Source: Protopterus annectens (lineage: Eukaryota; Chordata; Ceratodontiformes; Protopteridae). Taken from it: a stretch of DNA of 64,000 bases. The stretch covers positions 474,300,052-474,364,051 of the forward strand of contig NC_056738.1 of NCBI RefSeq assembly GCF_019279795.1, in the 5' to 3' direction. Both the position numbers and the translations under genes were made by a program. Shown here piece after piece: positions 1-11,990 of the stretch. Positions within the stretch are counted from its first letter, which is position 1, and the number at the start of each line of letters is the position of its first letter. The notes under the pieces are model-generated. The model was not told the origin of the DNA, ran no database searches, and saw only the letters and a program-made list of their open reading frames with translations.

Positions 1-2893
1 TAGCCTTGAAGACTTCTTATCCTGGTGTTCTTCCACATACTCACAAGAAACCCTTATTCTGGGAGACTTCAACCTAGATTGGTTCACCTGTATATTAGAA
101 CCACCAAGTAATCTAATAAATCTCCATGGCTACCAGCAGCTAGTCCAAATTCCAACTAGATGTGATAAAAAATCTAAAAGGGAATCCATCCTTGACTGGG
201 TCCTAACTAACAACCCCACATTGTACCCTCACACAGGCAGTCTCCCAGACACCTTAATTGACCACAGCATAATATACTTTATACGTAGTAGAACAAGCAT
301 ATGCAAAACCACTAACTATATATCCACTAGAAACACAAAAAAATTCTCTCCTGAGGTCCTCAACACTTTACTCTGCAACTGTGACTGGACCCACCTAAAA
401 ACCCTCCCACTTGACCAGGCTGTAGCATATTTCTACAAAACATTTCTACAACACCTAGACACTGTCGCTCCATTGCGGAAAATCAAGGTTAGAACCTCTA
501 CAAATCCCTGGCTCAGTAAAGAAACCAAACAAATCCTCAAGTCCAGAGACACTGCCTGGTTTTACTATCCAAAAAACAAAGAAACACAAAGCCTAACTAA
601 GTACCAAGAACTGCACAACCGTGCAAAAGAATGCATTAGGCTGGACAAAAAATCCTACTACACAACATTACAAACTAAATACCAACACAACCCGCAAAAA
701 TTTTGGAAAAATGTAAACCAGCTACTAAAATTCACCCAAAAGGCTATCCCCAAACCAACCACCCATGACACTAAAGTTCCCATCGAAACACAATTCAACT
801 CCCACTTTGTGAACTCAATTCTATCCTTAGTATCACAGGACAGTTCCTTTCTCACTACTCCCCCCAACACAAATAACACTAATACAAGCTTTACCCTCAA
901 AACTGTTTCCACCACTTCAGTCAAAAGCATGCTCTCCAAACTAAAAACCTCATCAACAGCAGCCGACCTACTCCCCAGCTATTTCTTGAAACTCACAGCA
1001 GATGCTATTGCTATCCCAGTCTCCACTCTCATAAACAGATCAATTGTTGAAAACTATGTGCCCAAACTCTGGAAAATATCCTATGTTACACCCATACATA
1101 AAGGCGGGACCTCCACTGAACTTAATAACTACAGACCCATTGCTTTACTCTCCCCCCTGGCCAAAATCCTAGAAAAATGCATCCATACCCAGATGCTAAA
1201 CTATCTCCTAGACAGCAACATCCTGTCACCTACTCAGCATGGTTTCAGACCTGCCCATAGTACCACTACAGCCCTCCTCTGCTTCACAGACACAGTAAAC
1301 CATCTCAAAAATGAAGGCCAACAAGTGTCAACTCTTTTTTTGGATATGTCCAAAGCATTTGACACAGTCTCACACCAAATCCTGCTAAACAAACTAAACC
1401 AATATCATCTATCAAATTCCACTCTTAACTGGTTCCAAAGCTACTTAACTGACAGGTACCAAGCTGTGAAATGGGAAAATGCTCTCTCTCCTAAGCTGCA
1501 CATAACTATAGGAGTCCAACAGGGTTCTATCTTAGGACCACTACTATTCACAGTCTTCACAAATGACCTCCATACCTCCACACAGCATGCATCTATAATT
1601 CAGTATGCAGATGACACTACCTTAATCTGTGCTGCACAAAACATTCCCACCCTCCTGCAAACAACTCAACTAGCATTCTCTGACGTTGAAAACTACCTTA
1701 CCAAAGCCCAACTTATCCTCAATCCAAAGAAAACTCAGCTTATGATTATAACCAGTTCTAACAAAAACACTAACAGTCAATTCACTATCTACTCCACTAA
1801 TGCTACTCCAATTGCTCCCAGTGGCACAGGCTAAGCTACTGGGAATAACCATAGACTCCCACCTAAAATTTGATAGTCATCTCAACTAAACTATTAAAAA
1901 AGTACATGCCAAACTGGGGTCGCTCTACCGTATCAAACCATTTCTTACCTACAACACAAGATCAGCCATTGCACTCTCCCATCTTCTATCCACCCTACTC
2001 TGTGCATCTCCCATTCTGACTAATCTCAACAAAATGGAACTAAGCAAAATGGAAGCCTGCTATAACAGAATTGCCCGCTTTGCTGCAAATTGCTCATATA
2101 GAACTCATCACTGTACTGCTTTGAGGCAGCTCCACTGGCTTGAACTGCCCACCCTCCTTACCTACAATCAGCTCTGCCTCTGTCATTCTATATATTACCT
2201 ACCCAATAAGTATCCTGCCCTCAAAAACCTAGTACAACATCACTTAGCCACAAGGCCTCTTAGATCATCAAGCAAACTACTACTAGAAGTCACCAACAGC
2301 TACAATAGCTTTGGAGATGCACTATATAGTAGTTCATTGGCTAATAAATGGAACTCTGTCCCTACAAGCATTCAAAACACATCATCCAAAGCCTCCTTTA
2401 AAGACCTCATCAGGCAACATCTCAAGGAAAGTTGGCAGTGGCATGATTGCTCCCCAGGCTAGTGAAAGCGAATAACACATACATACAAAATCTAGAGCAC
2501 TTGATAATAGTTTTCAATCTTACTAACAAACACTGGCTAATCTACAATGTATGCACTGTACCTGTGTACTATGTATATATTTTACCTATGTTCCAAATTT
2601 CAGCTGTACACCACAAATCTATTAATTACCTTTATTTTTAAAATGAATGTTTTTTTGTTTGTTCTCTCCACTGTAACTGTTTATGTGCCACATACCACTG
2701 TAAAAATATGTCTCCTGTAATTTGTGTGTATACTGATCATGTCTAAATAAATAAATGTGTCTGTAATTTTTCTTTGTGGAGCTTTTCTCCCCAGGCCTCT
2801 GCTGAAAAAGGGCCTTTTCGCCTCAGTCAGACACCCCCGGTTAACCAATGTAAAATAAAATAAAATAAAATAAAAATAAATAAATAAATAAAC
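1..2893 (+). mobile_element. L2-like non-LTR retrotransposon, 3' part
   Basis: A LINE of the Jockey superfamily (L2/CR1-like) entered from the left edge. The end of its endonuclease domain starts at base 2, followed by reverse transcriptase, a C-terminal region to 2461, a 3' UTR and an A-rich simple tail of TAAAA/TAAAT units (about 2847-2892). The 3' UTR holds a stretch around 2775-2850 (GGAGCTTTTCTCCCC, then GTTAACCAATGTAAAATAAA) that recurs at 57,837-57,935 (+) and, inverted, at 43,965-44,045. This makes it the family's 3' signature. The 5' part lies outside the window, so I cannot say whether this copy was full length. Family placement within L2/CR1/Rex-like clades is from remembered motifs and is uncertain. 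Confidence 0.85.
2..2462 (+). pseudogene. L2-like ORF2: endonuclease end plus reverse transcriptase (broken)
   Basis: The frame is open from base 2 to 1834 with no start in the window. Endonuclease blocks come first: LGDFNLDW, ILDWVLTN and a terminal DH at the Leu-Ile-Asp-His-Ser motif. The RT follows: YRPIALLSPLAKILEK, GFRPAHSTT, LDMSKAFDTVSH, GVQQGSILGPLL and the catalytic YADD near 1600. A frameshift at about 1825-1832 ends this frame. The thumb and C-terminal part continue in the next frame (LLGITIDSHLKFD at about 1836) to 2461, with one in-frame TAA at 1887. The protein would nick DNA and copy the element RNA at the target site. With one frameshift and one nonsense change the copy is dead but not ancient. 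Confidence 0.88.
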
Positions 2894-3424
2894 TACCAAC
2901 ATCTGCTCATTAAGCAGATGCTCTAATTACTACACTATTGCTGTGCTGCTTCATTTGCATGTATACCTATGGTTCATAGTTACCGAACACATGCCACATC
3001 ACTTCACTAACACAGCAGTCATCCATTCTCCAGATGGAAAAACCACACCACTACACATGCGTCACTCCCTATCACTCTAGACCCATCCCGCATGTTGACT
3101 CACTCCAAGTATATTCAGATGGCTCACGCTTATAGTCCTGGAACATACATTCATATAATTGTCAGGGTGCTCAAATAGTCTTTTGGTTTTCGGCTCATCT
3201 GACTGGAGACTGGGACTGCCCTGTATCTGTTTGGAAGTCAGACTTAGGACATGGACAAAGATAGTCCCACTGTTAGCATCCTACCTGTGGTTGGTGATGC
3301 AGGAGGTTTGCTCACCTCTGGCCAGCTTGATATGACAGCATTACATAATACAGGGGTTCTGCTGCTGTTTTCCTTCACATTCATTATGAATGCTTTATTG
3401 TGACCGTGTTCATTCTTCACGGAC

Positions 3425-3431
3425 ATATATT

Positions 3432-3464
<33 letters not shown>

Positions 3465-3466
3465 GT
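3425..3466. repeat. TA dinucleotide microsatellite
   Basis: Nearly pure (TA)n with single G interruptions. Confidence 0.9.
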
Positions 3467-3808
3467 ACATACACATGCATATACACCTACATGCTTATTT
3501 ACATTTCCCATACTGTTGAATGACCGCCACTTACCGCCACGCATACCCACTTACGTCTGCTTGAATGTGCCTTACTCACCCTATATCCAACAGCCATTAT
3601 TCTGGGCATCATATAAAATTAGCAGCCTTGCATGGCTTGGACCCAGGAACAGAAACACCATAGTCACTGGTTTGAGCATTAAACCGTCCGTGATACATTT
3701 TGCATGGATGGTAGCTAGGATATATGACTTTACTACAGGCATTCCGCACTACTGGCAACAAATGTGACAGTCAGTTGGTGTACATATGTATAGTACATGT
3801 TAATGTTC

Positions 3809-3831
3809 ATATGTTTCTGAGAAACATATGT
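3809..3831. repeat. Perfect short palindrome
   Basis: Arms CATATGTTTC and GAAACATATG are separated by TGA. A related half-site (GTTCATATGTTTG) occurs at about 4697. No function can be assigned. Confidence 0.75.
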
Positions 3832-5429
3832 TTACATTTGCAAGTATACATATTTATGAATAGGACACATACTTGACAACTACTTATATGCATGTATGTG
3901 TGATGTGTAGCTATGCGAATATAAGTATGTACATTTATAAATATATGACTACATATCTGGGGTTATACATGCCCATGTATATGAACACCCGCATCCGGGA
4001 GGGATCTGTACCATTTGTATACAGGTGTTGTGTGCATCATTACGACATGGAACCTGGACAGGGTATACAATTTGTGGATGTATACTATTTGGAAGATGGC
4101 TATGGGGAAGTTTCTTGGGAACATGTGAAAGATATATATTCCCGATAATGCACGTGGGGAGATGTGCATCACGGTCAGGTGTTTAATCCCGGGTCATAGG
4201 TTCTGCAGGACCAGGTGGAGGCTGAGCAGGGTTGTGGACAAGTACTGCTAATTCGTCTTATGTCCGGATGTCATCGGGGGTGGGCATCATATTTTGCCAC
4301 CATTTCTAATCTTGAGAACAGACACTTATCCCACGAGGGATGTCCAAAAATTGTGAACGCCATTGACACCATTCCTTTGGCTATATGAAAATGAGGGAGG
4401 GTTATACATGCATGGGATACCTAGTTTGCAGGCCTGGAACTGCTTATGGTGAGACTGCCTACTAGGTGTGGGTAGGGGGCACTATGTGCAGATATGGCTG
4501 GCCCAAGCTAGCAGCCCGAGTATGGGTGGTTTTGGTGGACGTTCAGCAAGGGGGGGTTGGGTGGTGTGCTGTGGCAGGGATGATAGGTATTCAATTATAT
4601 ATCCAGGTGTGTAGAGGCTGGATGGCTCAGTTCAGGCCAAACCATTATGTGGTGTGTGCCGGTACCATTTCTGTACATGTGTATCGTACATTTTAATGTT
4701 CATATGTTTGTGGGATTGTGTTCTGCAATATGACCTGACAGGGTGTATTGGGGATGTGAATGTATGTCCTTTAGTTTCCTTTTGGATTCTCCCACTGCAC
4801 CCTCGTACTCCTCCAATTCACTTATTATACATCCAACCCAGTCTCCCCTTGGCAGATTATTACATTACCCATCACCCCCCCCCCAAAATCCACATACACA
4901 CCATCCATCCCTTCTCTGGTTGTTAGCCCAAGGCACAGACAGCGGTACACATTGTCTACTCTACATATCTCTGGTACCATTATGGTTTTGAGGCCAAACC
5001 TAGCATATTTGGTCTTCCACATGCTGTACTTCATGCATATAGGAACACGCAAATACTTATCTTTCATGACATGGTAGGTTGACCCAGGTTATATCCATTC
5101 ATTTTTGGGCTGTCCAGACAAGGATGACTCCGACCGTGAATGGGCAGTTATTACGCGAATGCTCTGACCATTGGGCTAGGCTTAGCAAAGGGCAGCAGCG
5201 CACATACACGCTGCATTTCCCTTCCACTTGGTATAAAAATCAACACTACAATGAAATACAGATACGGGTTTTAAATGTCATTGTTCAAGGGACGGGGGCT
5301 CAACATTCAGCTACGTGTTTGTGTGTTTACTCCTGTGATGTTATTTTGGTGTTCACGGAACTCTTTTGTATGCTTTGCATACATTTCAGTATCCACGGAC
5401 ACTGACAGGAGTGATTACTATTAGAGGCA

Positions 5430-5642
5430 GGTTGTACTAGTCAGCATTTTAGGTTGCGTGACTGTAGCTGACACGTTCACGCCTCTGTGCAGCACTTAAA
5501 CACGCCCCCTGCACTCGCACATATCTCCTGTGCACGTGGATGGTGTGGCCGCGCGTCTTCATTAATATGCATATGGTGCTGCTGTGCCATCTCTACGCCG
5601 CACGCTAACGCCGTCCTTGCACCGAGCTTCATGAATCCCGGG
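5430..5642 (-). mobile_element. Harbinger-like transposon end, old copy
   Basis: This stretch matches the reverse complement of the left part of the transposon at 59,916-61,475. Shared are the terminus CGAGCTTCATGAATCCCGGG at 5623-5642, the subterminal ATATGCATATGGTGCTGCTG (ATATGTATATGGCGCTACTG in the other copy), and CAGCATTTTAGGTTGC (CAGCACATTAGGTTGC). The base run just outside the terminus is AAT, the same trinucleotide duplicated around the 59.9-kb copy. The opposite terminus was not found, so the copy is truncated or too diverged. Confidence 0.75.
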
Positions 5643-7139
5643 AATGTCTTTTTACAGCTTTTTAAGCCTGGGTTAGTGAAGTTTTATCAGTCTCTGCGGA
5701 AAGTTAATAGGTAGAACAACCTCAAGCTTTAAGACAGATGGTCCAAGCTGTGAAATTACTTGACTTGTTCCTCTGTCATTTTGTGTTTACAGAATACACT
5801 AAATGCCTACAGAATTACCACAATGCATGATAAAGCAGTGTCTAGAACAGACAATGTCTAATATAACTGGCATTTTATTCTGCTTTCAACAGAGGCCCTG
5901 AAGCAATCATGCATTAGACAAATAAAGTAGCTTTGTTATTTCTTGTATGCTATCCAATACAGAAACATATCTCAGTGCAGCTAGGCAAAATGTGATTTCA
6001 CATTTTCAGGGTTTGAGCCAGAGAATGTTGGATGTTTTTCAATATCCAACAACAGAGCAGCTTTAACTATGTAGCTATTCTCGAGCCTGATACGTGGCAT
6101 CTACTGTTATTTCAGCACTGAGAATATTTGGTGTAAGAGTTATAAATTTACAGTTTTAATTACTAATCCTACAAGTATGAACATCCATCTCAAAAACACA
6201 GCACCATACGATGTCATTTTATGAATGGAAGTATAATAAATTTAACCCTTTTACTGATAATGTACACAACAACTTTAAATTATTATGTGTTATTTAAGTT
6301 GGACAAGTAAAACTTAATTAATACATCCAAGTCCTACAATATAGTAGTTTACTTATTTAAAAAAAGACAACCAGTCATAGAATGCTTGCTGTAAACAGCA
6401 GTGACTAAAGTTTTATTAGGACAAACATAAGGTTTAACAAGACAAATATAAGAAAAATCTGAAGAGGAGGAAGTTTGTGAATAAGCTGTCGTAGTGCATG
6501 GGGCACTGTGATTATGCTCAAATATCTGTTAAATAACATCTTAGTTCATCACTGTCCTAGCACAGGGCTTGATCTTAACAATGCTTAAAATGTGCTTAAC
6601 AATTGTTAAACACTGCCTGTGTATGTACTGTTAAGACCGCATCATGCACTAAAAGCAGATGCCAGACAGAAAATAGCAGCAGCAACGGAATGTGAAGTGG
6701 CTTTATTTCAACTGCCATTTATGCCTGCTTTCTGCTATAATACAGCCAGTATTTTGAAACAAACTGCTTCCGTTAGACAGGGAATATGCAAATATGTCAA
6801 CCACTTCCCCACTTCCAAGGTTGCACAGACTTGCAGAAGAGAAACATGGTTGAAAACAAAAAGAAAATTCACCTTCTCCTTTTTTTCCAATTCCACAATG
6901 CAGTCAATGCATGATCTAGGCATTCCCACTTTAGTGAAACATTTCAACTACAAGAAAGTTGAAACCTTCCTGTTTCAATATACCAATACTCATTGTCCTA
7001 GGTTGCCATTATGTATAGATTTCCTTTCCTGTAGAATATACAAAAAGAATGCCAGTACATGCCTCACAGAATAGTAAATGTTTAAAAATATAGTTAGTAA
7101 ATGAACATTAATTGTTCTGAGGAATTACATTTTAATTTT
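5643..7139. other. Unassigned AT-rich DNA
   Basis: No gene is recognisable. A stretch around 6945-7120 (AGTTGAAACCTTCCTGTTTC and following) is similar to 26,480-26,700 (AATTGCAACCTTTCTGTTTT and following). It is therefore a dispersed or anciently duplicated repeat of unknown class. Confidence 0.5.
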
Positions 7140-7144
7140 AATTC

Positions 7145-7570
7145 TGCATGTTTATAGGGCATCAGGGACTTATTTTACATTTTTATTATTTTGTAAGCTG
7201 TCCATTTACTTTTTAAAGGTTTTGGGAGCTCACCATTTGTTTTTGTTTTGCCTATTCCTAGTGGTGTAGTAGAACCCTTGTCTGGCAGTTAACTCAGCCA
7301 ACAAGGAGGACACACTAATCATTTAAACATAATTGTTTAAATGTGGAAACTATCTGTTACTTCCATGGAATTAAATGTTAATGATGTTTGACTATGCATC
7401 CTTTCTAGGGCATTGGAGATTATTTTACATTAATTTTATTTTGTGAGCTTTTCCCAAATGATTTGGAAACTCATAATTTGATCTTGTTATCCTTGTCCCC
7501 TGTGGTGCAATAGAACATTTGATTGGCAGTTAACTTAGCCAACCAGGAGGAAGCATTTATCTTTAAAATG
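7145..7570 (+). repeat. Local tandem duplication, about 240-bp period
   Basis: 7145-7330 and 7385-7570 are diverged copies. Both contain GGGCATYRGRGAYTTATTTTAC-type, GTGGTGYARTAGAAC-type and TGGCAGTTAACT(C/T)AGCCAAC motifs in the same order, offset by about 243 bp. No coding potential is seen. Confidence 0.8.
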
Positions 7571-7861
7571 TATTCACATGCAAATGGATGTGTATCAATG
7601 CAAAGATGAAAAAATGCAGAGATGCTTTGCCTATGCATAATACCATGATATTGGGAGATCAGTATCATATATGTGTTGGAACAGATCTGTGTTTACTTTT
7701 AAGGATAAGGTTAGTAATATATTGTGGTTTCCATCTAACTACTCCCTCTATAAAAAAAGTTCACTTGGAAAATAGATCCCTTCCCATGCTTGTAAAATCT
7801 ATTATTGTGTACATCTCTAGTATCTGAATAATATTCCACACCCTGTCTTAATGAACTAACA

Positions 7862-9655
7862 TAAACATAGGTTCATAGGTGTGTTCTAGGCTAATGGCCC
7901 TGGCGCCTTTACAAGCCTAGCCCATAGAAGTGCCCTGGCATCGTGCCACCCGATGTTAGCTCCCAGTGCCTCTATCAAGTAGTGCCACTGGAATAATCCC
8001 CAGGGTGAACTTTCTATTTCCCATCCACACATCAAGATTTCTCTTGAAGAGGGCCAGTGAGCTGCTCTGCTTAATATGTATGGTAAGTCTATTCCAGAGT
8101 ATGGGCAGTGTCTGGGTTATGAACCTGTCCCTCCAGCATGTTCTGGTGATTGTGGTAATGAGGTTGAGGTCAATGGAGTGTGTGGTGGGATTGGGATTTC
8201 TTTAGATGTAGCATTTCTAACAGATCTGTCTCAGACATGGCTTTGTAACTCAAGCAGAGATTGCCTCTTAGAAGATGATATGAGGCAAAGAATAGCTGAA
8301 GTTTTTTTATGTCTGGCCATGTAGGACATGTGTTTAATGCCTAGGATCCTCTTCGTGGGGTACTTTTGTGGCCTTTCCAGCTGTTGCATGTGTCTAGTGA
8401 GGTACATGCCAAATAGGGCATTATACTTGATGATTGGCCTAATGAGGGAAGAGTTGAGAGAGATGATGACTTCTTTCTTCCTGGATGCAAAACCCTTGGT
8501 AATCAGATGTGCCACATAGAAGGACTTTCTGACCACAGTGGCAATGTGGTGGTCGAAGGAGAGGTTGCTGTCAACTTGTGTCCCCAGATCTCTTATAATG
8601 CCTTCAGTGTTTAGTGGGCTCCCATTGATGTGGTAATTAGTGGGAACTGAGTTTTTCCCAAAGGGGATGATGATGCATTTTTTGGCATTAAGCTTAAGGC
8701 CATGGTTTCAACATCATTCATTGATCTCAGTGAGGCCTTTTCTGTAGGATGTTTATATCACTTGGGGAGTTAATAATGGCTTCCAGCTTGCAACTGTCTG
8801 TGAACTTGGTCAGACAGAGTCCCTGTGTGTTGGCCTGGACTTCTGAGAAGTAGAAGGCAAACAGGAGAGGACCCAGGACCGATCCCTATGTGACTCCACT
8901 TGTGACTGGTCGGCAGTTTGACTTGGACTCTGCTACTTTCACACTGTGGGTTCTATCTGTGAGCCAATTTGCAACCCACCTAGTAATATAAGGGTTGGTG
9001 GCTAGTTTGGTGAGTTTATCAATAATTCCTGAGTGCGGAATGGTATCAAAGGCCTTGGTCAGATTGAGGTAGGTTGTATGCACTGCCTTGCCCTCATCTA
9101 TAGCTCTGGTGAATGACTCAAAGAAGTCAATCAGGTTGAGCAGGCATGATCTACCTTCCACAAAACCATATTGCGTGGGATCTAGAGTTTGCAGATTCCC
9201 CATATCCTTGTTAATTAGGTCCATGATGATGCGCTCCATAGCTTTGCATATCAGACTCATTAGGCTAATGGGGTGATAATTACCAGGATCTATAGTCACT
9301 CCCCCTTTATGTAGAGGGATGACTGTAGCAGTGTGCCATTCGGTAGGGACAAAGCCTGTGGTGAGACTGTGATTGAACAGGGCATACAGATGTGGTGCCA
9401 GTTTACTTTGTAGTTCATGGAGAACACATCCAGGGATATTGTCGGGTCCCATGGTAGCTGTATTCTTGGCCTTGGATGATGCAGCTTTAACCTGTGCTGC
9501 AGTAATGCTGGGTGCCTGGCATTCCTCTGGTATTATGATTGGTCCTTTGGGGGGGGGGGTAAACCTGGCACTGAATCTGTTGGCCAGTATGTTGGCAATA
9601 TCTGTTGACTCAGTATAGGAGGTACCATTGTGCAGTAATTCAGAGCAAACCTGGC
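7862..9655 (-). mobile_element. CR1-like LINE, copy 1, 5'-truncated
   Basis: Reading the minus strand, the copy starts within the linker before the RT (about 9655, SELLHNG...ESTDIANILANRF) and runs through RT and the C-terminal region to a 3' UTR. It ends at two tandem octamers (CTATGAAC, CTATGTTT) at 7862-7878. The subterminal GGCTAGGCTTGTAAA also occurs near the end of the complete copy at 35.3 kb. 5' truncation with an intact octamer-repeat 3' end is the normal CR1 insertion product. Its 5' edge nearly touches CR1 copy 2. Confidence 0.9.
8070..9650 (-). pseudogene. CR1-like reverse transcriptase fragment
   Basis: The open part 8886-9452 carries MGPDNIPGCVLHEL, TATVIPLHKGG, SLMSLICKAMERII, YGFVEGRSCLLNLIDFF, LTKAFDTIPHSGIIDKL and WVANWLTDRT, a standard CR1 RT palm/finger order. 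The block that should carry FADD lies 5' of a stop at about 8885 and is degraded. The thumb region recurs in another frame at 8231-8536 (SSLIRPIIKYNALFGMYLTRHMQQLERPQK). Several stops and frameshifts make it non-functional. Confidence 0.9.
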
Positions 9656-9699
9656 TATTTTACTACATGTCATTATTTATTTTTGACTACTCCATGTGC

Positions 9700-11990
9700 A
9701 CTCATCCCCCATAACCTCCCTCTGTCTCCATGGATGACATACATGCTAAAGGGGGCATTGTACTCAGTGGCATGCCTGATAAGGACAAAGTAGAGTGGTA
9801 CTATAACTTCCTTAGACCTGGATGCCATACCCTTTGGGGTAAGCTGGGCAACATAGAATGAATTTTTTCTCCCTTAGCTACATGTTGGTACTGCTGTCTA
9901 CATATGTTCCCAGATCCCTTACTGCTAGGTTGGCTCTTAGGGGTGTTTTATTGATGTAGTAATTAACTTTGATTGACAGTTTCCCAAAGGGCATTATAAT
10001 GTGTTTTTTGGAATTGAGTTTAGGGCTATGGCCTTGGCACCAGTCATTTGTCTGCGTTAAATCTTCTTGTGCAATGTCAGTGTTTTGGTGGGAATCTAAA
10101 ATATCTCCCAATTTACAGTCACCTGTGAACTTGGTGAGTCAGAAGCCTTGAACATTAGCCTTGACTTTTGAGAAGTAGATGCCAAACATGAGCAGATTCA
10201 ACATGGAGCTTTGGGTGACTCCACTGGTGACCGGTCTCTTGGTGAAGGGGGTTTCACCAATCCTAACTTCTTGGGTCCTGTCTGTGAGCTGGTCTGCAAT
10301 CCAGCAAGTTATGCAAGGATTTATGCATAGCTCAGAAAGCTTGTCAACAATGCCTGAGTGGATTATTGTATCAAATGCCTTGACCAGGTCAAGATACACA
10401 ATCTGCACACCCTTGTCCACTGACTTTGTGACCCTCTTAAAGAACTCTACCAGGTGAAGTAGAAAAGATCTTCCCTTATTAGGATGAGTAGAGTGTCTGC
10501 AGGTAGCTGATGCCCTTGTTTATCATTTCCATGATAATTCTTTTCATGGCTTTGCATATTAGGCTTCCCTTTGTGAAGGTGAATTTCTGTGGCTATCCTC
10601 CAGTCTCTTTGAATGTAGCCTGTTTCAAGGCTGTAGTTGAAAAATGTCTCAAGTCTCCTATATTGGTAAGCTTGATCCTCTGGCTGCAGCATGCACTATC
10701 TGTTTGAGGGTGTTTGTGATAATAAATTCCAGGAAGTACTGTGTCTGTGAGTTTGAGGTAGACTAAGTTTTCCACTCTATAAAGGGGTAGTTATAGTCAC
10801 CCCTGAAGGGGATGTTTAGTTGTCTGATGAGAACCTCTAGCAGGTTTAGGTAAGAGTCATGAGACTCTAGAGGCATTGATGGTCACCTGTAGTTAGCCAT
10901 GATATGGTGAGGGACCTTATCTATGGTCATATATTGAGATACCTCCTCCTTTGGCCCCAGTCTGTGCTATTGTTGGTCTAAATGTATGTAAGGCACTGCA
11001 GCCTTGCACTGCTGGAGTATTTTGTATGGCTTTAAACAATGTCTCTGTCACTGCACAGATGTCTACATTTTCCAGAGTGAAGAGGGCTTGAAGGGTGTAG
11101 AGACTTTAGTGTTTGGGCTCTTGCTTTAAAGTTGCTTGGAGAATTTTTCACTATGTTGTTAATTTGGTCACTAAAAAAAGTCTCTAAGGGGTTGGATAAT
11201 GTTTCAGCCAATACGCAGAAGCCTAGCATGGATAGTTGCAGCCCATAATTGCCAAAGCCAGGGGGTCAGTTGATTATGTCTCCCATGCTGACAGATAATG
11301 AATCCCCCTTGAGCGACACCAGAAACAAAGCCAATTATTAAAGTCAATCATATTATGCTCATACTGTCCACCATCCTTGGTGAAGTTAGAATGCTTCTCA
11401 CAGTAAGGCTTGTACCTGTCTGTGACACATATTCAGAGAGATCCATTATGTCTCTGTTCATATAGTCCAGTGAGGTACATCTCAGGTCATCTACACTCAC
11501 ATGGACTATGATAAGGGGTACAGTGATGACAGCGTATAAGTTATATTACAGATCCTCACTATGGATAAGCAACTAACTGTTATCTTCTCCTTATCTAACC
11601 TGGTGAGTGGGGCATCTGTGTGCCACAGTGGAGTCCCCATTGACAACAGTATTAGGTAGGATATATGCTTGCCTTATGGGCTCTGCTCTTGGGTGACTAT
11701 TGGGTGTAGGCTTACGTAAGATGTTTGATGTTGCTTTTGGTGTGTGTTTTAATAATTGCTGAGGAGTGCTGGTGCTGTTAGGTCCTTTGGAGGTCTGAGA
11801 TTGGAAGGTTTCCTTTAAGCACCTCAGCAAAACAATCTATGTGCGTGGTGAGGAGTGTTTGCATGAAGGATAGAGTGTGTGTATTCTTTGACAACTTCAT
11901 CTGTGCATGCGATTTCTACCTCGAAGGAAATTGTATATTTACATCTCTGTCATGCTGTGTCATTTTCTTTAATAATTAACTGGCTGTCTG
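9700..11990 (-). mobile_element. CR1-like LINE, copy 2, lacking its 3' end
   Basis: Heavily decayed, but in the right order on the minus strand. A possible CxxC remnant of ORF1 lies near 11,945. A GDS block of the ORF1 esterase (LPNTVVNGDSTVAH, about 11,660) follows, then the esterase C-terminus (GFCVLAETL, about 11,220), endonuclease (LENVDICAVTET, about 11,065), and RT blocks VYLDLVKAFDTIIHSGIVDKL (about 10,370) and RPVTSGVTQSSM. The last homology is near the EYNAPF/MY block at about 9740. CR1 copies normally keep the 3' end, so its absence here, abutting copy 1's 5' end, suggests copy 1 landed in or recombined with it. Confidence 0.8.

Larger units (their letters stand above)
2894..5430. 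other. Unassigned DNA, no gene seen
   Basis: No reading frame here looks coding. It holds a TA microsatellite (3425-3466), a perfect inverted repeat at 3809-3831 (10-bp arms CATATGTTTC, 3-nt loop), and a diverged direct repeat pair (about 3779-3818 and 4673-4712) sharing TTAATGTTCATATGTTT. Its right edge runs into the Harbinger-like end at 5430-5642. Part of this stretch may therefore be the interior of that transposon, but I could not find a matching left terminus. Confidence 0.4.

Noticed and set aside
3873-4148. A small protein frame at 3.9-4.1 kb
   Set aside because: No homology recognised and no conserved copy in the window; it is as expected by chance between stops.
6619-7074. A 151-codon open frame as a host gene
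   Set aside because: No recognisable domain, low-complexity AT-rich context, and part of it overlaps a dispersed repeat (6945-7120).
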